Origin: an uncultured Clostridia bacterium
GTDB lineage: Bacteria; Bacillota; Clostridia; Oscillospirales; CAG-272
Reading direction: 5' to 3'
Assembly (NCBI GenBank): GCA_944391815.1
Contig: CALXUV010000027.1
Location: 1 to 62,572, forward strand
DNA: 62,572 bases
Position numbers and translations under genes: made by a program. The notes below the pieces were generated by a model. The model ran no database searches. It saw only the letters and a list, made by a program, of their open reading frames with translations, and was not told where the DNA came from. Below are positions 26,413 to 35,641 of the stretch, in pieces (within the stretch, counting starts at the first letter, position 1; the number at the start of each line of letters is the position of its first letter).

Positions 26413-27129
26413 ATGGCGCTGTACGCAATAGCGGATACACATCTTTCGCAAAGCTCCGGTAAACCGATGACGGTGTTCGGGCCGAGATGGTCGGACTGGA
26501 CGCAAAAACTTTGCAGGAACTGGACGGACAAGGTCAGGGAAAGCGACACGGTCGTGATAGCGGGAGACATATCGTGGGCAATGACGGCGGATGAAGCTCT
26601 GGAAGACCTGAAACTGCTTGACAGACTGCCCGGCACAAAGATAATAGGCAAGGGTAATCACGATTACTGGTGGGGAACGGTAAAGAAAACGGAAGATTTC
26701 ATGCGGAAAAACGGTATTTGCACCATAAAATTGCTTTATAACAACAGCATTCCTGCGGAAAATGCGGTGATCTGCGGATGCAGGGGTTGGTATACCGATA
26801 AAAAAACAGCGCCTGAAAATGCAGATTACGGAAAAATAATGGCAAGGGAAGCGGCAAGACTGGAAAGAAGCCTGAAACACGCGGAAGAAAATTATCCGGA
26901 GCTTGATAAAAAGGTTTTCTTTCATTTTCCGCCGGTTTTCGGTGATTTCGTCGGTGAGGAATTTGTGGATATACTGCTCAGATACGGCATTGACAGAATA
27001 TTTTTCGGACATATTCACGGTAAATATGACATTCCGCCGGAAACGGAATACAAAGGAATCAGAATGAAAATCATATCCTCCGACTATCTTGAATTCTCTC
27101 CGCTGAGAATCGACGGTGTCAATAGTTAA
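26413..27129 (+). CDS. Calcineurin-like metallophosphoesterase
   Basis: This 238-residue soluble protein has the ordered metal-site motifs DTHLS (8-12), GDISW near 55, GNHDYWW near 80 and a late GHIHGKYD near 200. These match the family of YkuE/YmdB-unlike predicted phosphohydrolases seen in Clostridia (COG1768). AAAGGAAAAAAT precedes the ATG. The substrate is unknown. It stands alone, 139 bases before tig. Confidence 0.9.
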   Translation: MALYAIADTHLSQSSGKPMTVFGPRWSDWTQKLCRNWTDKVRESDTVVIAGDISWAMTADEALEDLKLLDRLPGTKIIGKGNHDYWWGTVKKTEDFMRKNGICTIKLLYNNSIPAENAVICGCRGWYTDKKTAPENADYGKIMAREAARLERSLKHAEENYPELDKKVFFHFPPVFGDFVGEEFVDILLRYGIDRIFFGHIHGKYDIPPETEYKGIRMKIISSDYLEFSPLRIDGVNS

Positions 27130-27155
27130 ATAAATATTAATTTTGCAAAAAAAGG

Positions 27156-27184
27156 TTGACTTTTCGGCAGTCGGTGTGTAAAAT
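27156..27184 (+). promoter_or_regulatory. Sigma-A-type promoter of tig (and clpP)
   Basis: TTGACT (27156-27161), a 17-base spacer and TAAAAT (27179-27184), about 85 bases upstream of the tig ATG. Confidence 0.75.
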
Positions 27185-27268
27185 AAAAAGGTGAATTAAA
27201 TATATAATGTACAATGAAAGGAGCGTCATCGCGCGCAAAGACCAAAGAGAAAGCGATGAAGTGAAAAA

Positions 27269-28603
27269 ATGAGTCTTTTGAAAACAGAGAAACAGGAAAA
27301 AAATAAGGTAGTTATAGAATTCGGCATTGCAAAAGAAGCACTTGACGCCGAAATCAAAAACGTTTACAAAAAACAGGTTGTCAAGATGAATATCCCCGGC
27401 TTCCGCAGAGGAAAAGCCCCGCTTGCGATAATCGAAAAACTTTACGGCAAGGGAATATTCGCCGACGAGGCACTCAACAATCTTCTTCCCGACGCTTATG
27501 AAGAGGCACTTAAGGAATCGGAAATGAAACCGGTTTCCCGTCCGGAGTTTGACGTTGTGTCGATGGATGATGACGGAAAGGTTGTGCTTAAAGCAACATT
27601 TGACGTAAAACCGGAAGTTACACTCAAACAGTACAAAGGACTTAAAGCTGAAATAGAAAAAACCGAAATAACCGACGAAGCTGTCGATAACGAGATCAAA
27701 AATGCCCAGAGAAGAGCGGCAAGAGAGATCGAAGTAAGTGACAGAGCGGCAGAAAATGACGATATAGCCGAAATAGACTACGAAGGATTTGTTGACGGCG
27801 TTGCTTTTGAAGGCGGAAAAGGTGAAAAACATAAGCTCAAACTCGGTTCAGGTCAGTTTATACCCGGATTTGAGGACCAGGTAGTCGGAAAGAAGCCGGG
27901 CGATGAGTTTGACGTCAATGTTACCTTCCCGCAGGAATATCATGCAACGGACCTCGCAGGAAAAGCGGCAGTTTTCAAATGCAAACTTCATTCGCTGACA
28001 AAGGAAGAGCTTCCCGAGCTTGACGATGAGTTTGCAAAGGATATGTCATTTGACACGTTTGACGCATACAGAGCGGATGTCAGAGCAAAACTCGAGGACA
28101 GAAACAAAAAGACAACCGATCAGATAATCGAGAACAGACTTCTTGACGCACTTGTTGAGAATATGGAAGCTGAAATACCGGAATCCATGTTTGTCGCTGA
28201 AACCGAAAACGAAGTAAGAGAGTATGATATGCAGCTCCGCTCAAACGGACTTGATCTGAATACATACTTCAAGTATACAGGTCAGAATCTTGATCAGCTC
28301 AGAGAAAATTTCAGACCGAGAGCAGAGCGCGCAGTCAAAGTACGTCTTGCACTTGAAGCGGTGGTAAAGGCTGAGAATATAACCGCAAGCGACGAGGAAA
28401 TCGAGAAAGAGTATCAGCGCATGGCGGATATGTACTCGATGGAAATCGATAAGGTTAAAGAAGCTGTGGCAAAAGAAGACGTAGCAAACGATATATGCGT
28501 ACAGGCGGCACTCAAGCTTATAAAGGACAACGCCGAGATAACCGAAAAAGAAGAGCCGGTCGCCGAAGCGGATAACACAGCTGCCGAAGAAAAATCTGAA
28601 TAA
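27269..28603 (+). CDS. tig: Trigger factor
   Basis: Trigger factor is the ribosome-bound chaperone/prolyl isomerase. The 444-residue protein has the ribosome-docking signature GFRRGKAP (44-51). An FKBP-type PPIase domain follows near 150-240 (DIAEIDYEGFVDGVAFEGGKGEKH split across the domain), then the long helical C-terminal arms, ending in an acidic tail. The ribosome site is weak (AAGTGAAAAA). Downstream are clpP and clpX, the canonical order. Confidence 0.97.
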   Translation: MSLLKTEKQEKNKVVIEFGIAKEALDAEIKNVYKKQVVKMNIPGFRRGKAPLAIIEKLYGKGIFADEALNNLLPDAYEEALKESEMKPVSRPEFDVVSMDDDGKVVLKATFDVKPEVTLKQYKGLKAEIEKTEITDEAVDNEIKNAQRRAAREIEVSDRAAENDDIAEIDYEGFVDGVAFEGGKGEKHKLKLGSGQFIPGFEDQVVGKKPGDEFDVNVTFPQEYHATDLAGKAAVFKCKLHSLTKEELPELDDEFAKDMSFDTFDAYRADVRAKLEDRNKKTTDQIIENRLLDALVENMEAEIPESMFVAETENEVREYDMQLRSNGLDLNTYFKYTGQNLDQLRENFRPRAERAVKVRLALEAVVKAENITASDEEIEKEYQRMADMYSMEIDKVKEAVAKEDVANDICVQAALKLIKDNAEITEKEEPVAEADNTAAEEKSE

Positions 28604-28669
28604 CTGAATAAAACACCCGTAAAGGGAATATAATTAATGAAAAATACGGAAAAGAAAGGATGATGGAAG

Positions 28670-29254
28670 ATGGCACTGGTACCAACCGTCATACAGCAGA
28701 CAAATCACGGTGAAAGAGCGTACGATATATATTCAAGACTTCTGACAGACAGAATAGTATTTTTGTCGGACGAAGTCAATGACGTAACGGCGTCGCTTGT
28801 GGTGGCACAGCTTCTGTTCCTTGAATCTCAGGACGCCGATAAGGATATATCATTTTATATAAACAGTCCGGGCGGATCGGTTTCCGCAGGGCTTGCAATA
28901 TACGATACAATGAATTATATCAAATGTGACGTTTCCACAATTTGCGTGGGAATGGCGGCGAGCATGGGAGCATTTCTCCTTTCGGCGGGAACCAAAGGAA
29001 AAAGACTTGCACTTCCGAACAGCGAGATAATGATACATCAGCCGCTCGGAGGATTCCAGGGTCAGGCGTCCGACATCAAGATACATTCTGAGCACATACT
29101 GAGAACAAAGGAAAAACTGAATCGCATACTTGCGGAAAATACCGGAAAACCGCTTTCGGTCGTGGAAGCAGATACCGACAGAGATAATTTTCTGACAGCT
29201 CAGCAGGCGCTTGAATACGGACTGATTGACAAGGTTCTTGAAAAAAGAGCTTAA
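28670..29254 (+). CDS. clpP: ATP-dependent Clp protease proteolytic subunit
   Basis: ClpP forms the 14-subunit proteolytic chamber served by ClpX. The 194-residue protein has the full catalytic triad: Ser98 in [11 protein letters not shown], His123 in [10 protein letters not shown] and Asp172 in [20 protein letters not shown] precedes the start. It lies 66 bases after tig. A hairpin follows before clpX. Confidence 0.98.
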   Translation: MALVPTVIQQTNHGERAYDIYSRLLTDRIVFLSDEVNDVTASLVVAQLLFLESQDADKDISFYINSPGGSVSAGLAIYDTMNYIKCDVSTICVGMAASMGAFLLSAGTKGKRLALPNSEIMIHQPLGGFQGQASDIKIHSEHILRTKEKLNRILAENTGKPLSVVEADTDRDNFLTAQQALEYGLIDKVLEKRA

Positions 29255-29308
29255 AAGCGGTTACGTAAGGCACTGAAATTCCCGCACAGGCGGAAAAACA
29301 AACGGTAG

Positions 29309-29336
29309 AGGACCGCCGGAAAAGGCGGTCCTTTCT
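29309..29336 (+). terminator. Terminator-like hairpin between clpP and clpX
   Basis: AGGACCGCC (29309-29317) pairs with GGCGGTCCT (29324-29332), followed by the short T-rich TTTCT. It lies just ahead of the clpX ribosome site and may reduce clpX relative to clpP by partial termination, or protect the clpP message end. The short T-run suggests incomplete termination. Confidence 0.65.
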
Positions 29337-29352
29337 ATGATACGGAGGGACT

Positions 29353-30645
29353 ATGGCAAACACCAGCGGAAAAAGCCCGATAAGACACTGCATGTTCTGC
29401 GGGAGAAACGAAAAAAGTGTGGAATTTCTGATTCCGTCACCGACAGGTCTTTATATCTGTAACAACTGTGTCCGGATCTGCAACGAAATAATAAGCGAAG
29501 CGGAAAAGGATAAGGACTATGCCGGACTCAGTTACGAAACTCTTCCGAAGCCGCAGACGATAAAAAAGATACTTGACGATTACGTAATCGGTCAGGATGA
29601 CGCAAAGAAAACACTGTCGGTCGCAGTTTATAATCATTATAAGAGAATACTCCAGGGTGGAAAGAAAAACGCCAGGGGCGGTCGTGGAAAATCGAAGGGC
29701 GAAGATGACGTCGAAATACAGAAAAGCAACGTGCTTCTTCTCGGTCCTACCGGAGTCGGAAAAACATACCTTGCGCAAACTTTGGCAAAAACTCTTAAAG
29801 TCCCGTTTGCGATTGCCGACGCTACGACACTTACAGAGGCCGGTTATGTGGGAGAGGATGTTGAAAATATCCTGCTCAGACTTATCCAGGCAGCTGATTT
29901 TGACGTCAATCTTGCCGAGATGGGTATTATTTATATTGATGAAATAGATAAAATTTCAAGGCGATCGGAAAACAGGTCAATAACCAGGGACGTTTCCGGA
30001 GAGGGAGTACAGCAGGCGCTTCTTAAAATTCTCGAAGGAACGATTGCAAATGTTCCGCCTCAGGGAGGAAGAAAGCACCCGAATCAGGAGTTTATACGGA
30101 TAAATACCGAAAATATACTTTTCATTTGCGGCGGAGCTTTTGATAATATCTCCGAAATAGTTGAGCAGAGAAAGGGCGGCAGTACCATAGGCTTCGGCGG
30201 AAAGATAACGACAAAGGCGGAAAAACTGTCGCAGTCACCTTATAAAGAGGTAACTCCGCATGACGTTATAAAGTTCGGTCTTATCCCGGAGCTTGTAGGA
30301 AGACTCCCGATAATAGTAGGTCTTGATAATCTCGATGAAACTGCGCTTGTCCGGATACTGAAAGAACCGAAGAATTCTATTATCAAACAGTATCAGAAGC
30401 TGATGAAGCTGGACGATATAAATCTCGAATTTACTGAAGATGCGCTCAGGGAGATAGCCGCAAAGGCAATAGAACGCAATACCGGAGCGAGAGGACTCAG
30501 AGCCATTATAGAGGAAACTATGCTCGACATTATGTATGACGTCCCTTCAAGGAGCGATGTGGAAAAGGTAACTATCACAAAGGATACCGTTTCCGGATCA
30601 AAAAAACCGGAGCTTACGTTAAAGAGTGATGTTGAGGCAGGTTGA
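29353..30645 (+). CDS. clpX: ATP-dependent Clp protease ATP-binding subunit ClpX
   Basis: ClpX is the AAA+ unfoldase for ClpP. The 430-residue protein has the N-terminal zinc-binding domain with Cys13, Cys16, Cys36 and Cys39. Walker [13 protein letters not shown] is near residue 130, Walker [11 protein letters not shown] near 195, the pore loop GYVGEDVE, and a sensor 2 arginine in [19 protein letters not shown] precedes the ATG. All features are normal. Confidence 0.98.
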   Translation: MANTSGKSPIRHCMFCGRNEKSVEFLIPSPTGLYICNNCVRICNEIISEAEKDKDYAGLSYETLPKPQTIKKILDDYVIGQDDAKKTLSVAVYNHYKRILQGGKKNARGGRGKSKGEDDVEIQKSNVLLLGPTGVGKTYLAQTLAKTLKVPFAIADATTLTEAGYVGEDVENILLRLIQAADFDVNLAEMGIIYIDEIDKISRRSENRSITRDVSGEGVQQALLKILEGTIANVPPQGGRKHPNQEFIRINTENILFICGGAFDNISEIVEQRKGGSTIGFGGKITTKAEKLSQSPYKEVTPHDVIKFGLIPELVGRLPIIVGLDNLDETALVRILKEPKNSIIKQYQKLMKLDDINLEFTEDALREIAAKAIERNTGARGLRAIIEETMLDIMYDVPSRSDVEKVTITKDTVSGSKKPELTLKSDVEAG

Positions 30646-30675
30646 TTTCTGAATATCTGAATAATTTATCGTCAT

Positions 30676-30726
30676 AAACACCGAAGTTTTTGCTCATAAG
30701 GAGTGAAACTACGGTGTTTTTTATTT
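30676..30726 (+). terminator. Rho-independent terminator of clpX
   Basis: AAACACCG (30676-30683) pairs with CGGTGTTT (30712-30719), with a further inner GTTT..GCTC/GAGT..AAAC stem, followed by TTTTTTATTT. It lies 30 bases after the clpX stop. Confidence 0.88.
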
Positions 30727-30777
30727 CAACTTGATACATTTCTTAATGTTTTTTATTGTAAAAAAATGACAAAATTA

Positions 30778-30806
30778 TTGACAAAATATTAATTGTGTGA
30801 TAGAAT
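30778..30806 (+). promoter_or_regulatory. Sigma-A-type promoter upstream of the leucine-rich repeat gene
   Basis: TTGACA (30778-30783), a 17-base spacer and TAGAAT (30801-30806). It would give an unusually long leader of about 350 bases before the gene at 31165. The 30807-31164 stretch is AT-rich, with no other gene or clear hairpin seen. Confidence 0.65.
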
Positions 30807-31164
30807 GAAAATAACCTCAGATGAATTTTGCATTTTTTTACTGTGTGTCGCGGTCAAAATTTTGAATATGAATTCTCAACGAATTATATGACATTATTCA
30901 AATAATTTTCCTGATGGTTTACCGGTAAAAACAATACAAGATTTGACTTAATGAAGTCCGTAATTGATTTTTTAAAGTAAAAATTTAACAGAACTTAAAA
31001 CCGAGATCGTTTTAAAAATCGAATTACAACCTGCAAAAAACAGTCGGCACAATAATAAAAAGCATTTCTGCCTTTTCAGTCTGATAAAAAGTGTCAAAAC
31101 CCTGCAACAGATCATATAAATGTTTGAACAGCGTTCGTTGCAATAATATTTTCGGAGGGAAACC

Positions 31165-34047
31165 ATGAATAGAAACGTAGCAAAATCAAAACTTTGGCTT
31201 GTGATTATTCCGGTGGTCGCTTTGATTATCGGAGTTGCGGCTTTTTTGTTTATCCGGATGTTTGCGGGTGGGCAAAAACCGAGCGAAGGTCTGGAGTACA
31301 TGCTTACAGATGACGGTACCGCTTACCAATTAACAGGTATAGGTAGCTGTACCGATACAAAGATAGTTATTGCAGATAATTACGAAGGGTTACCTGTGCT
31401 CGCTATCGGAGAGGCTGCTCTTTCAGACTGTAAGTCGGTTACCGATGTGGAAATACCGGACGGTGTGAAATACATTGGTGACAGTGCGTTTTCAGGTTGT
31501 GTCTCCCTTAAAAATATCAATATCCCGGAAAGCGTTGAAAGTATCGGATATTACACTTTTGACGGATGCGATTCGCTTGTTTTCAGTGATTATAAAGGAG
31601 GCTGTTATCTCGGAAACAGTAAAAACAAATACGTCGTACTTGTAAAAGCAAAATCAACCGATATAACATCCTGCAAAGTTAAGGAAAAAACAAAGTTCAT
31701 TTATGATTCGGCATTTGAGGACTGCACATCTCTCGAAATTATTACAGTTCCCGACAGTATTATCAGTGTTGGTTCGGACGCATTTGATAATTGCACTTCG
31801 CTTGTTTACCACGAGGATTACAGCGGATGCTTTCTCGGAAATGAAAATAATCCTTACGTAATATTGGTAAAGAGTCAGTCGGATTCTGTTACTTCATGCT
31901 ATGTTCCGGAAGACACAAAGGTAGTCTGCGACGAGGCTTATATGAATTGTTTCTCGCTTAGCAGTGTTATTTTGGCTGAAAGAGGGCAATTGTCTATGAT
32001 AGGCAATTATGCATTTTTAAGCTGCTACAATCTGAAAACAATAAATTTAGCCAGAGATACAAAATTAAAGAAAATCGGTGACGGAGCGTTTATGGGGTGT
32101 GATTCCGTTACAACAATAACATTTCCGTCGAGTGTAGAAACTATCGGAGACGGTGCATTTTCAAACTGTGATGAGCTGAAAACTGTCAGATTTCATGAAG
32201 ATATCCAGCTGAAAAATATCGGCTACGAAGTATTTTTACGTTGCAGTTCTCTTGAATCAGTTGTAATTCCGGACAGCGTTAAAAGTATCGAAGCTCGCTG
32301 TTTTTTGGAATGCGGATCCCTTAGAAGTATAGAAATTCCGGCAAATGTTGAAAAAATAGGTGACTATGCTTTTAATAATTGCAGGCTCAGAACCGTCAGA
32401 TTTTCAGACAATAGCAATGTTAAAGAATTCGGAATAAATGTCTTTTCCGACTGCCCGTATCTTACAGAGGTGACGTTTGGCGAAAACTGCCGGATAACAA
32501 GTTTGGGTGACATCATGTTTTACGGTTGCATATCGCTTGAACGAATAGAGATTCCGGACAGTGTTACCCGAATAGGCGGCGGTGCTTTCGGCAGATGCGA
32601 GTCCCTGTCTGATATAAAGTTACCCAAAAACCTTGAATACATAGGATCAGGAGCTTTTACGGATTGTACTTCGCTCGAAAATGTGGAAATTCCCGACAGT
32701 GTATGCAGTGCATCCAATCTGCCTTTTGGAGGTTGTAGCCGGCTTGTTTACAATGAGTATGACAACGCCTTGTATCTGGGAAATAAAAATAATCCGTACC
32801 TTCTGCTGATTAAAGCAAAATCTCAGGATATAACCTCATGTCAAATTAATCCCGGTACCAAAGTCATAACTTGTCGTGCGTTTGAGCTTTGCCAGAAGCT
32901 TACGGATGTAGTCATACCTGAAAGCGTTACCGATTTAGGTCATTATGCGTTTAATTACTGCGTTTCCATCGAAAAAATCAATATTCCGAAAAAAATCACA
33001 CTGTTAGATGATTCGGTTTTTAACAACTGTACTGCTCTGACTGAAATATATATTCCCGAAAATGTGACACATATAGGTGAAAAGGCGTTTTCAAACTGTA
33101 TTTCGCTGAAAAAAGCAAACATTCCGGCGAATGTTACCGTTATCGGAAATAATGCTTTTTCGAACTGCGGTGCTTTGGAAAGTATAAGTTTGCCGGAAAG
33201 CGTTACAGTGATTGGCAGGGAAGCTTTTTCCGGTTGTTCCCTCATAGAAAACATTGTAATCCCGGAAGGTGTGACAAGTATCGGAGCTGACGCGTTCGAT
33301 AATTGTACTTCGCTTGTGTACAATGAAAACAACAACGGTTACTATCTCGGCAACCAAAAAAATCCTTATTCTGTGCTTATGAAGTTAAAATCAACAGATA
33401 TAACGGATTTTCAGATCAATCAAAACACGGAATTTATTTACACTTCTGCGTTTTCGGGATGCAGTTCGCTTAAAAATATAGTAATTCCCGATAATGTTAC
33501 AAGGATCGGAGCGAATGCGTTCCGGGGTTGCGATTCACTTGAAAGCGTAACCTTCGGTGATGAAGTACGAAATATAGATGAATACGCATTTGCCGACTGT
33601 ACAGCGCTTAAAACTTTGATATTCGGTGCAAAGAGTCGACTTGACTGTATAGGAGACCATGCCTTTGAAAATTGTACTTCGATCACGGAGGTAATAATGC
33701 CTCAGCAGGTTACGACTGTCGGTAATTGGGCTTTTTCCAATTGCACTGCACTGACAGACATAGAAATCTCCTGTTCTGCGAGAAGCATCGGAAAATATGC
33801 TTTTTCGAACTGTGATTCACTGAAAAGTGTAGAAATTCCCGGCAAGGTCAATTTGATTTATGATTATGCTTTTTCAGATTGTGATCAACTAAAAAGCTTG
33901 AAAATTCACAATATAAGAGAATGGAGGTACAGTCTGGAAAAAGATTCAAATGTATTTATGACATTTTTTCAGTCTTCAGGCGATTATGAAAGGTTAGCAG
34001 AGTTTTTATGTAAAGATCATGACGAGTATTGTTTACAGCGCGGATAA
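31165..34047 (+). CDS. Surface leucine-rich repeat protein, BspA/LRR_5 type
   Basis: This 960-residue protein has an N-terminal membrane segment (LWLVIIPVVALIIGVAAFLF, about 10-29) that would anchor it with the repeats outside. The rest is an array of ~23-residue LRR_5 repeats of the form AFxxCxSLxxIxIPxxVxxIG. Four longer modules start with a YLGN-type motif near residues 148, 222, 537 and 727 and continue NPYxVLxKxKSxDITSC. BspA-like proteins of gut Clostridia often act in adhesion or binding; that is general family knowledge. There is no LPXTG motif or dockerin. GGAGGGAAACC precedes the ATG. Confidence 0.93.
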   Translation: MNRNVAKSKLWLVIIPVVALIIGVAAFLFIRMFAGGQKPSEGLEYMLTDDGTAYQLTGIGSCTDTKIVIADNYEGLPVLAIGEAALSDCKSVTDVEIPDGVKYIGDSAFSGCVSLKNINIPESVESIGYYTFDGCDSLVFSDYKGGCYLGNSKNKYVVLVKAKSTDITSCKVKEKTKFIYDSAFEDCTSLEIITVPDSIISVGSDAFDNCTSLVYHEDYSGCFLGNENNPYVILVKSQSDSVTSCYVPEDTKVVCDEAYMNCFSLSSVILAERGQLSMIGNYAFLSCYNLKTINLARDTKLKKIGDGAFMGCDSVTTITFPSSVETIGDGAFSNCDELKTVRFHEDIQLKNIGYEVFLRCSSLESVVIPDSVKSIEARCFLECGSLRSIEIPANVEKIGDYAFNNCRLRTVRFSDNSNVKEFGINVFSDCPYLTEVTFGENCRITSLGDIMFYGCISLERIEIPDSVTRIGGGAFGRCESLSDIKLPKNLEYIGSGAFTDCTSLENVEIPDSVCSASNLPFGGCSRLVYNEYDNALYLGNKNNPYLLLIKAKSQDITSCQINPGTKVITCRAFELCQKLTDVVIPESVTDLGHYAFNYCVSIEKINIPKKITLLDDSVFNNCTALTEIYIPENVTHIGEKAFSNCISLKKANIPANVTVIGNNAFSNCGALESISLPESVTVIGREAFSGCSLIENIVIPEGVTSIGADAFDNCTSLVYNENNNGYYLGNQKNPYSVLMKLKSTDITDFQINQNTEFIYTSAFSGCSSLKNIVIPDNVTRIGANAFRGCDSLESVTFGDEVRNIDEYAFADCTALKTLIFGAKSRLDCIGDHAFENCTSITEVIMPQQVTTVGNWAFSNCTALTDIEISCSARSIGKYAFSNCDSLKSVEIPGKVNLIYDYAFSDCDQLKSLKIHNIREWRYSLEKDSNVFMTFFQSSGDYERLAEFLCKDHDEYCLQRG

Positions 34048-34350
34048 ATAAAACGTAGTTGAAAACAAAGCAGTTAATTCATTATTTCAAAAGCAACCAA
34101 TTGTCTTATAACATAAGAAGTTCCATTCCACATTTTGGTTTAACGTTTTTATTTTTTCGAAAGTCAGTATAATCCGATTATATTCATTTTCGTTTACAAA
34201 GTCAAAATCCGGCGGTTATAAACTATGCATTTTGGCTCAGAAGCAGAATTTTTATGTCATGAATTTGTATCTTTTACCGAAGAAGAATTAAGATTAATAG
34301 ACGATATATCGCTTTGAAATCCGATTTAAAAAATTATAAAATATATTAAA
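34048..34350. other. Gap after the leucine-rich repeat gene
   Basis: About 300 AT-rich bases without a convincing gene. A 30-codon open frame at 34225-34317 has no ribosome site. The transcript probably ends at the hairpin at 34351-34393. Confidence 0.5.
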
Positions 34351-34393
34351 AATACGGTATTCCGGCTTTTTAAGGTACGGAATACCGTATTTT
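34351..34393 (+). terminator. Strong hairpin terminator
   Basis: A perfect 14-base stem AATACGGTATTCCG / CGGAATACCGTATT, with a 13-base loop and following T residues. It lies 300 bases beyond the leucine-rich repeat stop and may also serve the opposing minus transcript. Confidence 0.8.
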
Positions 34394-34455
34394 GTATTGA
34401 ATTAAAATATTTTATGATCTGATTTTATTTATTCTGATTGTATTTAATTTGATTT

Positions 34456-34500
34456 AATCTCATCCTATCCTATCTAATCTTATCTTATCTTATCTTATCT
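34456..34500. repeat. Pentanucleotide microsatellite
   Basis: Nine consecutive 5-base units read AATCT CATCC TATCC TATCT AATCT TATCT TATCT TATCT TATCT. The last four are identical. It lies between the strong terminator and the 3' end of the acetyltransferase gene. No open frame crosses it convincingly. Confidence 0.85.
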
Positions 34501-34569
34501 TAACAGGTATGAGATATTATCATTCCCGATGGTATTTTTCTATATTATCTCTTTATCTGCCTTACGGTT

Positions 34570-35208
34570 TTATTTTATAACCTTGTTGTCCGCAAGAACC
34601 TCAGGCAGATTTTCCATACTGTCTTTTTCGGAAATTTCTCTCAGAACACGACAGGGATTGCCGACAGCAACGACATTTGACGGGATATCTTTTGTAACTA
34701 CACTTCCGGCTCCGATTACGCAGTTGTCACCAATCGTTACGCCCGGACAAACAGTCACGTTTGCTCCGAACCAACAGTCGTTTCCGATTTTAACCGGTTT
34801 TGCGTAACACATACGTTTTTTGTTACCTTCGCCGTCGAGCATCAGCCTGCGTTCGTCAGGGAGAATGGGATGAACAGGTGTTACAATTGTGACGCCGGGA
34901 CCGAAATTACAGTTGTCGCCGATTGTAACCGGGGCGTCGTCCTGAATGGTTATATTGAAATTCCCGAAAAAACTGTCCCCGATACTGGTATGCGTTCCGT
35001 AATGGATGTATATCGGTCCCTGGAAAAATACGCCCTTACCGACTTTTCCGAAAATACGGTTTATTAGTTCTGTACGCTTTTCCGTTTCATCCTCAAAAGT
35101 TTTATTATATTCGTAACAGAGGTTGTGAGTTTTCAGTTTGATAGCTTTCAGTTCCGGATCGGCCGGGCAAAAAAGTGTTCCTGAAAATATCTTCTTTTCT
35201 TCGTTCAT
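34570..35208 (-). CDS. Sugar O-acetyltransferase (LacA/Maa family)
   Basis: This 212-residue protein has an N-terminal Mac domain (MNEEKKIFSGTLFCPADPEL and DNLCYEYNKTF-like region) followed by left-handed beta-helix hexapeptide repeats. The repeats include TSIGDSFFGNFNITIQDDAPVTIGDN (read in parts) and VTVCPGVTIGDNCVIGAGSVVTKDIP. The acetyl-CoA enzyme transfers acetyl to sugars such as maltose or galactosides; the catalytic His is in TPVHPILPDERR. AAAGGAAACAATT precedes the ATG. It lies downstream of the GH2 gene on the same strand, though 433 bases apart, a lacZ-lacA-like order. Confidence 0.9.
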   Translation of the reverse strand: MNEEKKIFSGTLFCPADPELKAIKLKTHNLCYEYNKTFEDETEKRTELINRIFGKVGKGVFFQGPIYIHYGTHTSIGDSFFGNFNITIQDDAPVTIGDNCNFGPGVTIVTPVHPILPDERRLMLDGEGNKKRMCYAKPVKIGNDCWFGANVTVCPGVTIGDNCVIGAGSVVTKDIPSNVVAVGNPCRVLREISEKDSMENLPEVLADNKVIK

Positions 35209-35641
35209 AATTGTTTCCTTTCATTATGTGCTGATAATTGCGACTGATATTTGTTTGATAAAAATTGCTTTATTTAACACGATATGTTCTTAAAATTGCT
35301 GGAATTGATTTATTGTGTCTTAAAAATTGCTATTTGTGTAAGTTTGAAAATGTCTTATTATTACTTTGACGATTTTACTTATAAAAAACGAAAAAATGTT
35401 TTTTTGTTGTCGTGAGAAGTTCAGGATTTGAATTGTGGTTTTTAGCTTTTCTGCGGAATTAAGTGCTTGCGTCAATTCTGATCCTCATGTACATTTTATT
35501 GGCAATCTTCTGAACTGTGTGCCGTTGTCGTCAATTTTCCTGTCCTGATGACTTCAATTTTTTGCCTGACGGTTTTGTTTTCTGTCGCGTTTTTGGTATT
35601 TTTCCGCTTTAAATCAGGATGCTTATTTATGTTATTCGTTT
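35209..35641. other. 433-base gap between the GH2 and acetyltransferase genes
   Basis: No gene is seen. The part nearest the acetyltransferase has three near-copies of TTAAAAATTGCT (about 35265-35335). It is AT-rich and may hold a promoter for the acetyltransferase, but no clear -35/-10 pair was recognised. Confidence 0.45.

Noticed and set aside
34225-34317. 30-codon open frame after the leucine-rich repeat gene
   Set aside because: No ribosome site, preceded by an in-frame stop, too short to judge. It could be a fragment of an old gene.
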